Part shown: in pieces, positions 13,521-20,994 of the stretch
Layout of the letters: each line of letters opens with the position of its first letter
Numbering within the stretch: position 1 is the stretch's first letter
NCBI GenBank assembly: GCA_012799265.1
Contig: JAAZLP010000021.1
Coordinates: 1-23,833, forward strand
Direction of reading: 5' to 3'
Source of the DNA: Phyllobacteriaceae bacterium
GTDB lineage: Bacteria; Pseudomonadota; Alphaproteobacteria; Rhizobiales; Devosiaceae
DNA: 23,833 bases
Notes under the pieces: generated by a model
Database searches by the model: none
What the model saw: only the letters and a program-made list of their open reading frames with translations
What the model was told of the DNA's origin: nothing
Program-made: the position numbers and the translations under genes

Positions 13521-15332
13521 CTATCCCTCCAGCTCTTCACGCAGCATTTCAAGCTCCAGCCACTGCTCTTCGGCGGCGGCCTTTTTGGCCTCTGCGGCCT
13601 CCAGCGCCTTGGACTTGGCGGCAAAGCCATTCGGGTCCTTGGTGTAGAAGGCAGGATCGGCCAGCGCCGCGCCCAGCGTCTTGATCTCGGCTTCGAGCTT
13701 TTCGATTTCCTTGGGCAGCGTTTCGAGCGCGTGCTTTTCCTTGAAGCTCAGCTTGCGCTTGGCAGCCGGAGCTGTAGCTGCCGGCTCGGCCTTCGGCTTG
13801 TCGGCCTTGGCCGCCTTTTCTACCGTACGTGCCTGCACGCCTTCGCCGCGTTGCGCCACCATGTCGGAATAGCCACCGGCATATTCCGTCCAGCGCCCAT
13901 CGCCCTCCGCCATGATCACCGAGGTTGCCACGCGATCGAGGAAGTCACGGTCGTGGCTGACCACGACCACGGTGCCGGAATAGTCCGAGACCATTTCCTC
14001 GAGGAGATCAAGCGTCTCGAGGTCGAGATCGTTGGTCGGTTCGTCGAGGACGAGGAAGTTCGATGGCAGCGACAGCGCGCGCGCCAGCGCCACGCGCGCG
14101 CGTTCCCCGCCCGAGAGCTTGCCGATCGGCGTATTGGCCTGTTCGGGCGTGAACAGAAAGTCCTGCATATAGCCAATGACGTGCTTGTTCTCGCCATTGA
14201 CCTTGATGGTGTCGCTGCCGCCGCCGGTCAGCGCGTCGCGCAGCCGCGTTTCCGGCTCCAGCTTGGCGCGCCCCTGATCGAGCATGGCCAGTTCAATGGC
14301 AGAACCGAGCTTGATCGTGCCGCTATCGGGCTCCAGCAGCCCGGTCAGCATCTTGATCAGCGTCGTCTTGCCCGCGCCATTGGGGCCGACAATGCCCACC
14401 CGGTCGCCGCGCAGCACGCGGGTTGAGAATTCACGCACCACATGGCGCTCGCCAAAGGCCTTGGAGATATTCTCGGCCTCGGCAACCAGCGCACCAGAGG
14501 TCCGCCCTTCGGTCACCGCCATGGTGACATTGCCCTGCACGCGGCGCTGGTCGCGCCGGTCCTGGCGGAGGTTGGCGAGGCGTTCTAGGCGACCCACATT
14601 TCGCTTGCGCCGCGCCGTCACGCCATAGCGCAGCCAGTGCTCTTCGCGCACGATCTGGCGGTCGAGCTTGTGGCGGTCTTTTTCTTCCTGCTCCAAAACC
14701 TCGTCGCGCCAGCCTTCAAAGGCCGAAAAACCCTTCTCGATCCGGCGCGTCACACCGCGATCGAGCCACACGGTCGAGCGCGAGAGATCAGAGAGGAAGC
14801 GGCGGTCGTGGCTGATAATGACCATGGCCGAGCGCATGGAATTGAGCTCGTCCTGCAGCCATTCGATAACCGGCAGATCGAGATGGTTGGTCGGCTCGTC
14901 CAGCAGCAGCACATCCGGCTGCGGTGCCAGCACGCGCGCCAGCGCTGCGCGACGGCCCTCGCCGCCGGAGAGATTGGCAGGGTTTTCCTCGCCGGTCAGA
15001 CCCAGCGCATTGAGCAGATATTGTGCCCGATAGGGATCATCGCCCGGCGCCAACCCGTCCTCGACATAAGCCAGTGTCGTTGCATAGGCGGAAAGGTCCG
15101 GCTCCTGCGGCAGATAGCGGATGGTCGCGCTCGGCTCGGCAAAGCGCTTGCCTGCATCATGCTGGACAATGCCGGCAGCGATCTTGAGGAGGGTCGATTT
15201 GCCCGAACCATTGCGCCCGACCAGGGCAATGCGCTGGCCGGGGGAAACGATCAGCTCGGCATCGGTCAGCAATTGCGTGCCGCCAAAAGTGAGCTGGATA
15301 TTCTGAAGCGTAAGAAGCGGGGGCTGGGCCAT
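13521..15332 (-). CDS. uup: Uup-type ABC-F ATPase
   Basis: A 603-aa protein with two ABC ATPase domains and no membrane segments, so an ABC-F protein that acts on ribosomes (or, for Uup, also linked to DNA branch processing), not a transporter. Domain 1: Walker A GRNGSGKST (39-47), signature LSGGEGRRAALAR, Walker B LLLDEPTNHLDL. Domain 2: GPNGAGKTT, LSGGERARVALAR, LVLDEPTNDLDL. The P-site linker between them is charged (TARRKRNVGRLERLANLR). A C-terminal Lys/Glu/Ala-rich coiled coil of about 80 residues (LPKEIEKLEAEI ... LEAAEAKKAAAEEQW) identifies the Uup subgroup. The start at 15332 is the first Met before the domain. It is downstream of the rirA iron-operator/terminator region. Confidence 0.92.
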   Translation of the reverse strand: MAQPPLLTLQNIQLTFGGTQLLTDAELIVSPGQRIALVGRNGSGKSTLLKIAAGIVQHDAGKRFAEPSATIRYLPQEPDLSAYATTLAYVEDGLAPGDDPYRAQYLLNALGLTGEENPANLSGGEGRRAALARVLAPQPDVLLLDEPTNHLDLPVIEWLQDELNSMRSAMVIISHDRRFLSDLSRSTVWLDRGVTRRIEKGFSAFEGWRDEVLEQEEKDRHKLDRQIVREEHWLRYGVTARRKRNVGRLERLANLRQDRRDQRRVQGNVTMAVTEGRTSGALVAEAENISKAFGERHVVREFSTRVLRGDRVGIVGPNGAGKTTLIKMLTGLLEPDSGTIKLGSAIELAMLDQGRAKLEPETRLRDALTGGGSDTIKVNGENKHVIGYMQDFLFTPEQANTPIGKLSGGERARVALARALSLPSNFLVLDEPTNDLDLETLDLLEEMVSDYSGTVVVVSHDRDFLDRVATSVIMAEGDGRWTEYAGGYSDMVAQRGEGVQARTVEKAAKADKPKAEPAATAPAAKRKLSFKEKHALETLPKEIEKLEAEIKTLGAALADPAFYTKDPNGFAAKSKALEAAEAKKAAAEEQWLELEMLREELEG

Positions 15333-15400
15333 GGATCGTCCGGAAAATGCTGGTCGGGATAGAGCATGGCAGGCGTGCCAGATCAATCGCGCCGGGCAGC

Positions 15401-15437
15401 AAAAGGCCGATCAGGACGTTGAGGATCCTGACCGGCC
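15401..15437 (-). terminator. Strong intrinsic terminator between rirA and the ABC-F gene
   Basis: On the minus strand a 12-bp stem (GGCCGGTCAGGA against TCCTGATCGGCC, one G-U pair, 9-nt loop) is followed by TTTT. It lies about 136 nt past the rirA stop and 69 nt before the ABC-F start. It can end rirA transcripts or a short transcript starting at the iron operator, and it insulates the ABC-F gene. Confidence 0.8.
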
Positions 15438-15511
15438 GGGGAGAGACGGGTGCAGCAAGCCTCCGTCGTACTGGCGCGGGACCCACAGGCCCCAGGGGGT
15501 CGCAGCGCCAT
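15401..15511 (-). ncRNA. Candidate iron-regulated small RNA
   Basis: Between the perfect iron operator at 15531-15557 and the terminator at 15401-15437 lies a short leftward unit. TTGACA sits in the operator centre (15541-15546), and a start about 30 nt on would be near 15511, giving a transcript of about 110 nt. The predicted RNA begins near a GGGGG/CCCCC hairpin and ends in the terminator hairpin. The -10 (TTGAAA) is poor. The alternative is that this is simply the rirA 3' UTR. No family of RNA is recognised. Confidence 0.3.
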
Positions 15512-15530
15512 GCCCCCTTTCAATCATTTC

Positions 15531-15557
15531 CAAATATGATTGTCAAACTCATATTTG
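15531..15557. promoter_or_regulatory. Perfect iron-responsive operator (RirA IRO box)
   Basis: Arms CAAATATGA and TCATATTTG are exact reverse complements of nine bases, with a nine-base spacer (TTGTCAAAC). The core TGA-N9-TCA is the known iron-responsive operator bound by RirA, and rirA ends only 16 bp away. A TTGACA (minus strand) lies in the spacer, so binding would block leftward transcription. Nine paired bases flanking the exact motif are very unlikely by chance. Confidence 0.65.
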
Positions 15558-15572
15558 AGTCTGCCAGTCAGA

Positions 15573-16064
15573 TTATGCAGCGACGATATCGCCAACAATC
15601 GTCCCGTCCTCGGTGGCGTTTACCGCCTCAGTGGTGCTGAGACCGAGCCGCTCACGGATCGAACGCTTCTTCTTGGCAAGGTCGGCGATCGTGTGCTTCT
15701 GCAGCACGTCAAAGAACGCCCCCAGCGCTTCGCGCAGCGCGCCGTTGAGATCGCATTCCCCGATCAGCGGGCAATCTGCGCCATCTTCGAAGCATTCGGC
15801 GAGGGCAAAATTCTCTTCCGTCAGCCGGATCGTGTCGAACAGCGTGATCTGATCGGCCGGCTTGCCCAGCTTGATCCCGCCATGCCGACCGCGAACGGTC
15901 TCCAACAGGCCATTTTCGACCAGCGGCTTGATCAGCTTGAAGAGAAAAAGCTCGGAAATTCCATATGCCCGCGCAATTTCGGCAACCCGGGACAGGCCTG
16001 GCTCGTTAACCGCGCAATAGACGAGTGTGCGGATGGCGTAATTGGATTGGCGAGTCAGTCTCAC
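15573..16064 (-). CDS. rirA: RirA, Rrf2-family iron-responsive regulator
   Basis: A 163-aa Rrf2-family repressor that senses iron through an Fe-S cluster and represses iron-uptake genes under iron sufficiency in rhizobia and relatives. The winged helix is N-terminal (VRLTRQSNYAIRTLVYCAVN; recognition helix in YGISELFLFKLIKPL), followed by the wing ETVRGRHGGIKLGKPA. Cluster ligands C91, C98 and C104 correspond to C91/C99/C105 of Rhizobium RirA, with one residue missing in the second gap. The LREALGAFFDVLQKHTIADL segment is typical of RirA. The start is GTG at 16064 with GAAAGG about 7 nt upstream; an upstream ATG would add 15 unlike residues. A TATAAG at 16131-16136 and an imperfect iron operator lie upstream, suggesting autoregulation. 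Confidence 0.93.
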   Translation of the reverse strand: MRLTRQSNYAIRTLVYCAVNEPGLSRVAEIARAYGISELFLFKLIKPLVENGLLETVRGRHGGIKLGKPADQITLFDTIRLTEENFALAECFEDGADCPLIGECDLNGALREALGAFFDVLQKHTIADLAKKKRSIRERLGLSTTEAVNATEDGTIVGDIVAA

Positions 16065-16157
16065 GGGCGACCTTTCAGGGCAAATTGAGGGCCGGGCAAG
16101 CTTGCTCAACCGTCATAACCTGATGCGCACCTTATAACCATTCTAAAAAATGTCAAA

Positions 16158-16184
16158 CAATCATGAAGTCAACTGTCAAGTTTG
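16158..16184. promoter_or_regulatory. Second, imperfect iron-responsive operator upstream of rirA
   Basis: CAATCATGA - AGTCAACTG - TCAAGTTTG has the exact TGA-N9-TCA core, and 7 of 9 arm positions are symmetric. It lies 94 bp upstream of the rirA start and just above a plausible -10 for rirA (TATAAG, minus strand, 16131-16136), and 18 bp before the HU-type promoter. It resembles the site at 15531-15557 in arms and spacer (both contain GTCAA). Confidence 0.45.
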
Positions 16185-16201
16185 AGTGGGATTTTCCCCG
16201 C

Positions 16202-16230
16202 TGGACAGTGATTTATCTTCGGCATATGAA
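16202..16230 (+). promoter_or_regulatory. Sigma-70-type promoter of the IHF-like gene
   Basis: TGGACA (16202-16207), a 17-nt spacer and TATGAA (16225-16230) match the TTGACA/TATAAT consensus at 5 and 4 of 6 positions. A start near 16237 leaves room for GGAGGG (16241-16246) and the TTG start at 16255. Confidence 0.45.
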
Positions 16231-16254
16231 CTTATTAGATGGAGGGTCGGCACT

Positions 16255-16587
16255 TTGAGCAAGACTGTGACGCGCGCCATGTTGTCCGAGCAAGCGGCTG
16301 AAGCCACCGAGCTTCTGAAGGCCGATGTCAGCCATATCGGCCAACGCATGTTCGAATTGATCGGTGCTGAACTGATCGCCGGAGAGACTGTGAAGCTGAC
16401 GGGATTCGGCTCACTTCAGGTGCGCCATCGCGCCGAGCGCGTGGGCCGCAATCCGCGCACCGGCGAAGAGCATCGCATCGCCCCGCACAGCACCGTCATG
16501 TTCATCCCCAGCGCCAAGCTGCGGGAGGCTCTCGACGCGATGAGCGCCAACGGTGGCAAACCTGCCAGCAAGAAAACCAAGGACTAG
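16255..16587 (+). CDS. IHF-alpha-like HU-family DNA-binding protein (divergent)
   Basis: A 110-aa member of the HU/IHF family, which bends DNA as a dimer. The N-terminal helices start SKTVTRAMLSEQ, close to the TVTRADL start of IHF-alpha. The beta-arm region has KLTGFGSLQVRHRAERVGRNPRTGEEH, including the conserved GRNP, with the intercalating proline. It ends with a Lys-rich tail. The dimerisation part (ATELLKADVSHIGQRMFELIGAELIAG) differs from standard IhfA, so it is probably a paralogue and not the main subunit. The start is TTG at 16255 with GGAGGG 8 nt upstream; it is placed by homology and by the promoter at 16202-16230, and an ATG at 16186 would lie upstream of that promoter. It ends 4 nt inside the convergent ROK gene. 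Confidence 0.82.
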   Translation: MSKTVTRAMLSEQAAEATELLKADVSHIGQRMFELIGAELIAGETVKLTGFGSLQVRHRAERVGRNPRTGEEHRIAPHSTVMFIPSAKLREALDAMSANGGKPASKKTKD

Positions 16588-17765
16588 AAGTAGCGGCGGA
16601 AAAGCGGCAGTTCGGCGGCGCCGATTGTTGGCGCCATGCGGCCGAACTGGCCCACGATCACGCCGGGTGGCTCGAAATTCCGCACCGGCAAAGCCGCCAG
16701 TTCGACACGGAATTGCTCGGCCAGTAGTTCCGTCACCGCCTTATCGAGCACCGTATCCAGCACCACCAGCGGCGATTCGATAACCGTCATGGCATTGAAG
16801 GCCGTGCGGGCGAGGGCCTTCGCCGCCCCCTTTATCCAGATATCGCGCTCGGGGCTTTCCTCGCCCCAGCTTTGCCAGTTGCTGAGGTCGGGCTTCTTGC
16901 CCGCCTTTGCCAGCACCTGGCTTAGGGCTGCTACCGAGGCGGCGGCATGGACATCCAGCGGTCCATCGGCGTCCGTCTCCAGCAGCATGGCACCGAGATT
17001 GGCGCCTCCCCCGGCGGGCCCTTCGATCAGCTTCCCATTGACAATGACAGCCGCAGCCACCCGTTGCGAGCAGAGGAAATAAAGGATGTTGGCGGGGCGC
17101 GGGCGGGGCAGGCCAATCAGCTCGGCCCAGAGGCCGCAATTGCCATCATTGAGAATTGTGATCTCAAGACCCGTCCGCGCCTTCAGCTCTGCAATGACAT
17201 CAACGTTCCGCCACAAAGCGATCTGGCCCGCAGGCGCGCCGATAAGGTCGAGATTGGCCGCGAGATCACGCGGCATGGCGACGCCGATATCGAGAAGACG
17301 CGTGCGATGCTCTTCTGGCAGTTCCGCCAGCAATTCCCCGGCCATGGCCGCAATCGTATCGAAAATGGTCGTCGCGTCCGGAAAGGCGTGCGCCGCACCC
17401 CGATAGGCCTCAACCTGGCCATGGAAATTCACCGTCGCCACGCAGAGATGCCGCCAGCCGATCTCGACACCGATGGCAAAGGCGCCGGTTTTGTTGAGCC
17501 CGATCGGTGTCGCCGGCTGGCCGCGCCGACCCCGCACCACAGGCCTGCGCTCGATCAGGCCGTCGGCCTCCAACGTGGCGAGGATCGCCGATACGGTCTG
17601 CGGTGAAAGCCCCGACAAGCGCGAGATTTCCGCATTGGACACATTGGGATTGAAGCCCACCACCGTGAGCACGGCCTTCTCATTGGTGCGGCGCAGGGTT
17701 TCATGTCTGATGCCGAGATGGCCGGCATCAAAAATGTCTCTCGTTGGTATGGCCGTGTGAGGCAT
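16584..17765 (-). CDS. ROK-family transcriptional regulator lacking the zinc motif
   Basis: A 393-aa protein with an N-terminal winged helix (residues about 25-80: NEKAVLTVVGFNPNVSNAEISRLSGLSPQTVSAILATLEADGLI) and a ROK fold from about residue 90. It fits NagC/XylR-type sugar-responsive regulators. The ATP site is degenerate (VEIGWRH in place of DxGxT), the catalytic Asp is kept in LNDGNCGLW, and the CxCGxxGC zinc motif with its upstream His is entirely absent: after GGGANLGAM comes LLETDADGPLDVHAA. It is thus a regulator without kinase activity, and an unusual ROK variant. The ATG has no good ribosome site. The effector and targets are unknown, and no sugar genes adjoin it. Confidence 0.85.
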   Translation of the reverse strand: MPHTAIPTRDIFDAGHLGIRHETLRRTNEKAVLTVVGFNPNVSNAEISRLSGLSPQTVSAILATLEADGLIERRPVVRGRRGQPATPIGLNKTGAFAIGVEIGWRHLCVATVNFHGQVEAYRGAAHAFPDATTIFDTIAAMAGELLAELPEEHRTRLLDIGVAMPRDLAANLDLIGAPAGQIALWRNVDVIAELKARTGLEITILNDGNCGLWAELIGLPRPRPANILYFLCSQRVAAAVIVNGKLIEGPAGGGANLGAMLLETDADGPLDVHAAASVAALSQVLAKAGKKPDLSNWQSWGEESPERDIWIKGAAKALARTAFNAMTVIESPLVVLDTVLDKAVTELLAEQFRVELAALPVRNFEPPGVIVGQFGRMAPTIGAAELPLFRRYF

Positions 17766-17974
17766 GGCGTTGGTTCGACCCGGCTCGTCACATTCCCGAA
17801 CCGGGGCCGTGGAGTAAAAATCAGAAAGCTTGTCACGATTATTGTCGAGACGAGGCCTCGACTGATTCGTGCGCTAACACCCGCGATCATGGCAAAGTGA
17901 ATCCGACCCGCCAAGTCGGACTCGCTTTCTGGCGTACGTTTAAATCGCTCTGAACAACCGATTTCCAGTCGTTT

Positions 17975-18913
17975 TCAAAGCCCTGCGGAGGTCAGTCTTT
18001 CATTGGCCTCATGCGAAAGTATAAGGCGCGCGCCGCGCACAAGGCTCTCCACCTGCTCTACCGACGTCGCCGACGCAATCGGCGCACTGACGCCGGGCTG
18101 TGCGATGAGCCATGCCAGCGCCACTTCTGCAGGGGTCGCTCCGACTTCGGCCGCGATCTCGTCGAGGGCGGCAAGGATGGCAAGACCCTTGTCATCGAGA
18201 TATTTGCCGATGCCGCCGCCACGCGCCGATTGGCCCAGATCCGCCTCGCGCCGATATTTGCCGGTGAGGAAGCCCGATGCGAGGCTGTAATAGACCACGG
18301 CGCCGATATCGTTCTCGACGAGGAACGGTCGGAGCGCATCGAATTCGGCGCGGTCATAAAGATTGTAGCGGTTCTGCACGACATCATAGCGCGGCAGCGA
18401 CTTGATGATGGCGGTCCGCTGCGCCTCTTCCATCATCTCAGTGGTGTAGTTGGAGGCCCCGATGACGCGCACCTTCCCAGCCCTGATCAGCGTGTCATAG
18501 GCGCCGAGCGTTTCTTCATGCTCAGCCTCACTGTCCGGCCAATGGCTGAAATAGAGGTCGATATAATCGGTCTGGAGACGGCTGAGTGAGGCTTCGACGG
18601 CCGTCTTGATGGCGTCCGCCTTGAGCCCACCCGCCTGCTTTGCCGAATTTACCTTGGTGAAGATATGAACGTCGTCTCGCTTGCCACGCGCCTTGAGCCA
18701 TTCGCCGATAATGGTTTCGCTCATGCCCGGCGGATTGCCCGGCACCCAGTTGGGATAGCCCTCGGCCGTATCGATGGCCGAGAACCCGGCATCAACAAAG
18801 GCGTCGAGAATGGCGAACCCCTTTTTCTCGTCGACCGTCCAGCCAAAGACATTGCCGCCCAGAACAAGAGGCTCGATTACCAGTTCACTGCGTCCGAGGG
18901 GGCGGCGGTTCAT
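17975..18913 (-). CDS. Aldo/keto reductase
   Basis: A 312-aa NADPH-dependent aldo/keto reductase with a TIM barrel. The catalytic tetrad is D48 (DTAEGY), Y53, K87 (FTKV) and H124 (SHWPD). The cofactor segment near the end is SATSVEQVESLVRGARL. It resembles the YghZ/voltage-gated channel beta-like and L-glyceraldehyde 3-phosphate reductase-type members; the substrate cannot be named. The start at 18913 has GGAG 6 nt upstream; an in-frame ATG at 18943 is less likely. The gene begins 29 nt inside the preceding gene, making it the last of a three-gene overlapping operon. Confidence 0.92.
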   Translation of the reverse strand: MNRRPLGRSELVIEPLVLGGNVFGWTVDEKKGFAILDAFVDAGFSAIDTAEGYPNWVPGNPPGMSETIIGEWLKARGKRDDVHIFTKVNSAKQAGGLKADAIKTAVEASLSRLQTDYIDLYFSHWPDSEAEHEETLGAYDTLIRAGKVRVIGASNYTTEMMEEAQRTAIIKSLPRYDVVQNRYNLYDRAEFDALRPFLVENDIGAVVYYSLASGFLTGKYRREADLGQSARGGGIGKYLDDKGLAILAALDEIAAEVGATPAEVALAWLIAQPGVSAPIASATSVEQVESLVRGARLILSHEANERLTSAGL

Positions 18914-19442
18914 CGTCAACTCCAATGCTCGTTTCCGACCCAACGTCTGGATCGGCTTTTTGTTCGGTGCTCTGGCGCGGGGCGCACCAGTAGAGGGCTT
19001 CCCTTATGGCGTGGTACGATCCGGCTAGGGATATGAAGGCAAAGCCGTCTTCGCCGTCGTCCTCATGGCGGAGATAGGCAAACGTGCCCTGCTGCAACCG
19101 GTCAAACAGCCAGCCCTCAGGGTCCAATAGCCGCGCGCCATAGGGGGCGTCGTCCGGCACGGCTTCAACGGTCCTGTCTTCGCGGTCGAGCGTCATCTTC
19201 CAGATGCCGACATCGCCGCCGACGCGGCTCGAATAGACATGGAGGCCAACCGAGTAATCATCCTCGCAGCGAACGGCGAGGCAGGCGAAGTCATCCTCGG
19301 TGGCGTCCTTTGAGCAGCCAAGGCTCGCACGATCCCCTTCGCCCGGCAGTGGCGAATAGTGCCAGCCGGGCTCGACAGCCCCGACATGTCCTGTCGGCAT
19401 CAGCAACAGCAGGACTAGCGCTTTGGCTGGATGAGATCCCAT
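18885..19442 (-). CDS. Hypothetical exported protein (185 aa)
   Basis: A 185-aa protein of unknown function. The N-terminus (MGSHPAKALVLLLLMPTGHVGA) looks like a signal peptide with a probable cut near residue 22, so it is likely periplasmic. The mature part has four cysteines (C43, C54, C59 and C153) that could form disulphides, many acidic residues, and a C-terminal Pro-rich tail (DDEPPPPRTQ). The segment FISLAGSYHAIREALYWCAP gives it a recognisable unnamed-family look. GGAA lies 5 nt before the ATG. It overlaps both neighbours (28 nt with the VOC gene and 29 nt with the aldo/keto reductase), which suggests coupled translation. Confidence 0.65.
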   Translation of the reverse strand: MGSHPAKALVLLLLMPTGHVGAVEPGWHYSPLPGEGDRASLGCSKDATEDDFACLAVRCEDDYSVGLHVYSSRVGGDVGIWKMTLDREDRTVEAVPDDAPYGARLLDPEGWLFDRLQQGTFAYLRHEDDGEDGFAFISLAGSYHAIREALYWCAPRQSTEQKADPDVGSETSIGVDDEPPPPRTQ

Positions 19443-19807
19443 TTGTTTCCATAGAGGTCGGCAAACACCGCTACCGACCCATAGGCCTCGTGGCGCGGTT
19501 CTTCGAGGAAAATGACACCCCGCGCGGACATTAGTTCATGGTCCCGCCGGAAGTCGTCCGTCTCGAGGAAAAACATCACCCGGCCACCGCCCTGGCGTCC
19601 GATTGCGCCGCGTTGCTCCAGGCCCTCCGCCTTGGCCAGCAAGAGGCGTGCACCACGATTGCTCGGCGGCGTCACCACCACCCAGCGCTTGCCCCCGCCC
19701 ATATCGGTATCTTCGGTCAGCGAGAAACCGAGCTTGTCGCGATAAAACACAATGGCTTCGTCATAATCGGCAACGAGCAAGGCGATGGTGGCAAGAACTT
19801 GTGTCAT
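19415..19807 (-). CDS. VOC-family protein (glyoxalase/bleomycin-resistance type)
   Basis: A 130-aa single-domain VOC protein: TIALLVADYDEAIVFYRDKLGFSL at the N-terminus, RVMFFLETDDFRRDHELMSARGV in the middle, and GSVAVFADLYGNKWDLIQPKR at the end. The end carries WDLIQ where many members have a metal-binding Glu (…WELxQ), so metal binding may differ. It is the first gene of the operon with the exported hypothetical protein and the aldo/keto reductase. The start at 19807 is chosen because upstream residues do not fit the family; the ribosome site is weak. The substrate is unknown. Confidence 0.85.
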   Translation of the reverse strand: MTQVLATIALLVADYDEAIVFYRDKLGFSLTEDTDMGGGKRWVVVTPPSNRGARLLLAKAEGLEQRGAIGRQGGGRVMFFLETDDFRRDHELMSARGVIFLEEPRHEAYGSVAVFADLYGNKWDLIQPKR

Positions 19808-19956
19808 GGCCAATGGTTGACGCGCTTGCGGGAGGACGTCAAGCGGCCGCCACACTTGGCTCTTTGAGCAAAGCTTGAGCACAGTACTCCAATTGCATTT
19901 GCAACTGTTCCGGCTCGCAAACGCTGCATCCAAGATTGGACTGTCAGCGTTATGAG

Positions 19957-20994
19957 ATGATGGGGACCAGCACAGACGATATCCGAAAGAGACAACGCGA
20001 CCGCGGGCGCTGGGCCAACACGCCCATAGCCATTCCCTGGCGGGGCTGGCGCGATATCCTTTATCGCGTCTTTGTCGGCTTCGGACAAAACCGCATCCTG
20101 CTGACCGCCGCAGGTGTGAGCTTCTTCATGCTCTTTGCCATGGTCCCTTCGCTCAGCCTCTTCGTCACCGGCTATGGCCTTCTCAACAATCCTGCCAGTG
20201 TCATTGATCAGTTGAACCTGCTCGAAGGCGTCGTGCCTGACGGTGGGCTCGACATCATCAGAGACCAGCTGGTGCGCCTGACTTCCCAGAATACCGGCTC
20301 GCTCGGCTTGGCGCTCCTCGTCTCGCTGGTGGTTGCCTTCTGGGGCGCCAGCGCCGGGATCAAGGCGCTGTTTGAAGCCATGAACGTCGTTTATGGCGAG
20401 ATCGAAAAACGCAACTTCATCCAGATCAACCTGCGTGCGCTGCTCTTCGTTATCGGCGCCGTGGCCATGCTGGTCATCATGCTGCTGGTCGTTCTCGTCA
20501 TGCCGCCGCTGCTGCAGTTTCTTGCGCTGGGCGAGGTCGAATGGCTTATCCGCGCCGGGGCCTATGGCGTCATGCTGGTCGCGCTGCTCGCCGGCCTTTC
20601 CGCCGTCTATCGCTGGGGTCCTAGCCGCGCCGATGCCAAATGGCGGTGGATCACGCCGGGCCTCATCTTCTCGGCGCTCGGCATTCTCGCCATGTCGGCG
20701 GGTTATTCCTATTACGCTGCCAATTTTTCCAATTACGACGCCACCTATGGTTCGCTTGGCGCCCTGATCGGTTTTCTCACCTGGGTCTGGCTTTCGGTGA
20801 CCATCATCATTCTCGGCGGCTCGCTCAATTCAGAGATCGAGCACCAGACCGCAGTCGATTCTACCACCGGCGCGCCGCGTCCCCTTGGCGAGCGCGGTGC
20901 CTTTGTCGCCGATAGCGTCGGCGGCAAGACGCCGGCCATGGGTGGCGCTGCACTCGAAAACCATGTCGAAATTGACGAGGCTAACCGAGGCTGA
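19957..20994 (+). CDS. YihY/UPF0761-family inner-membrane protein
   Basis: A 345-aa membrane protein with about six transmembrane segments in the YihY/virulence factor BrkB fold: LLTAAGVSFFMLFAMVPSLSLF, LGLALLVSLVVAFWGASAGIKAL, LRALLFVIGAVAMLVIMLLVVLV, YGVMLVALLAGLSAVY, LIFSALGILAMSAGYSYYA and LIGFLTWVWLSVTIIILGGSLN. The hallmark YGSLGALIGFLTWVWLS is near the C-terminus. A cytoplasmic tail rich in Gly/Ala and acidic residues (about 60 aa) follows. Start choice among ATG 19957, ATG 19960 and TTG 19936 is uncertain, since none has a good Shine-Dalgarno. Function of the family is unknown (early RNase BN assignment was withdrawn). It overlaps the convergent oxidoreductase gene by 14 nt. Confidence 0.88.
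   Translation: MMGTSTDDIRKRQRDRGRWANTPIAIPWRGWRDILYRVFVGFGQNRILLTAAGVSFFMLFAMVPSLSLFVTGYGLLNNPASVIDQLNLLEGVVPDGGLDIIRDQLVRLTSQNTGSLGLALLVSLVVAFWGASAGIKALFEAMNVVYGEIEKRNFIQINLRALLFVIGAVAMLVIMLLVVLVMPPLLQFLALGEVEWLIRAGAYGVMLVALLAGLSAVYRWGPSRADAKWRWITPGLIFSALGILAMSAGYSYYAANFSNYDATYGSLGALIGFLTWVWLSVTIIILGGSLNSEIEHQTAVDSTTGAPRPLGERGAFVADSVGGKTPAMGGAALENHVEIDEANRG

Noticed and set aside
13508..13521. GAGCC-GAAA-GGCTC hairpin between the LacI and ABC-F genes
   Set aside because: Only 5 bp and no T tract on either strand, so not called as a terminator.
15383..15511. 42-codon frame on the minus strand with a strong AAAGGGGG before its ATG, just after the iron operator
   Set aside because: The strong terminator at 15401-15437 falls inside the frame before its stop, and the Pro/Arg/Cys-rich translation is not protein-like. 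The run of G may belong to an RNA hairpin instead.
17851..17860. CGAGGCCTCG palindrome upstream of the ROK gene
   Set aside because: Ten bases of GC-rich palindrome are expected by chance in this DNA and it matches no known ROK operator.
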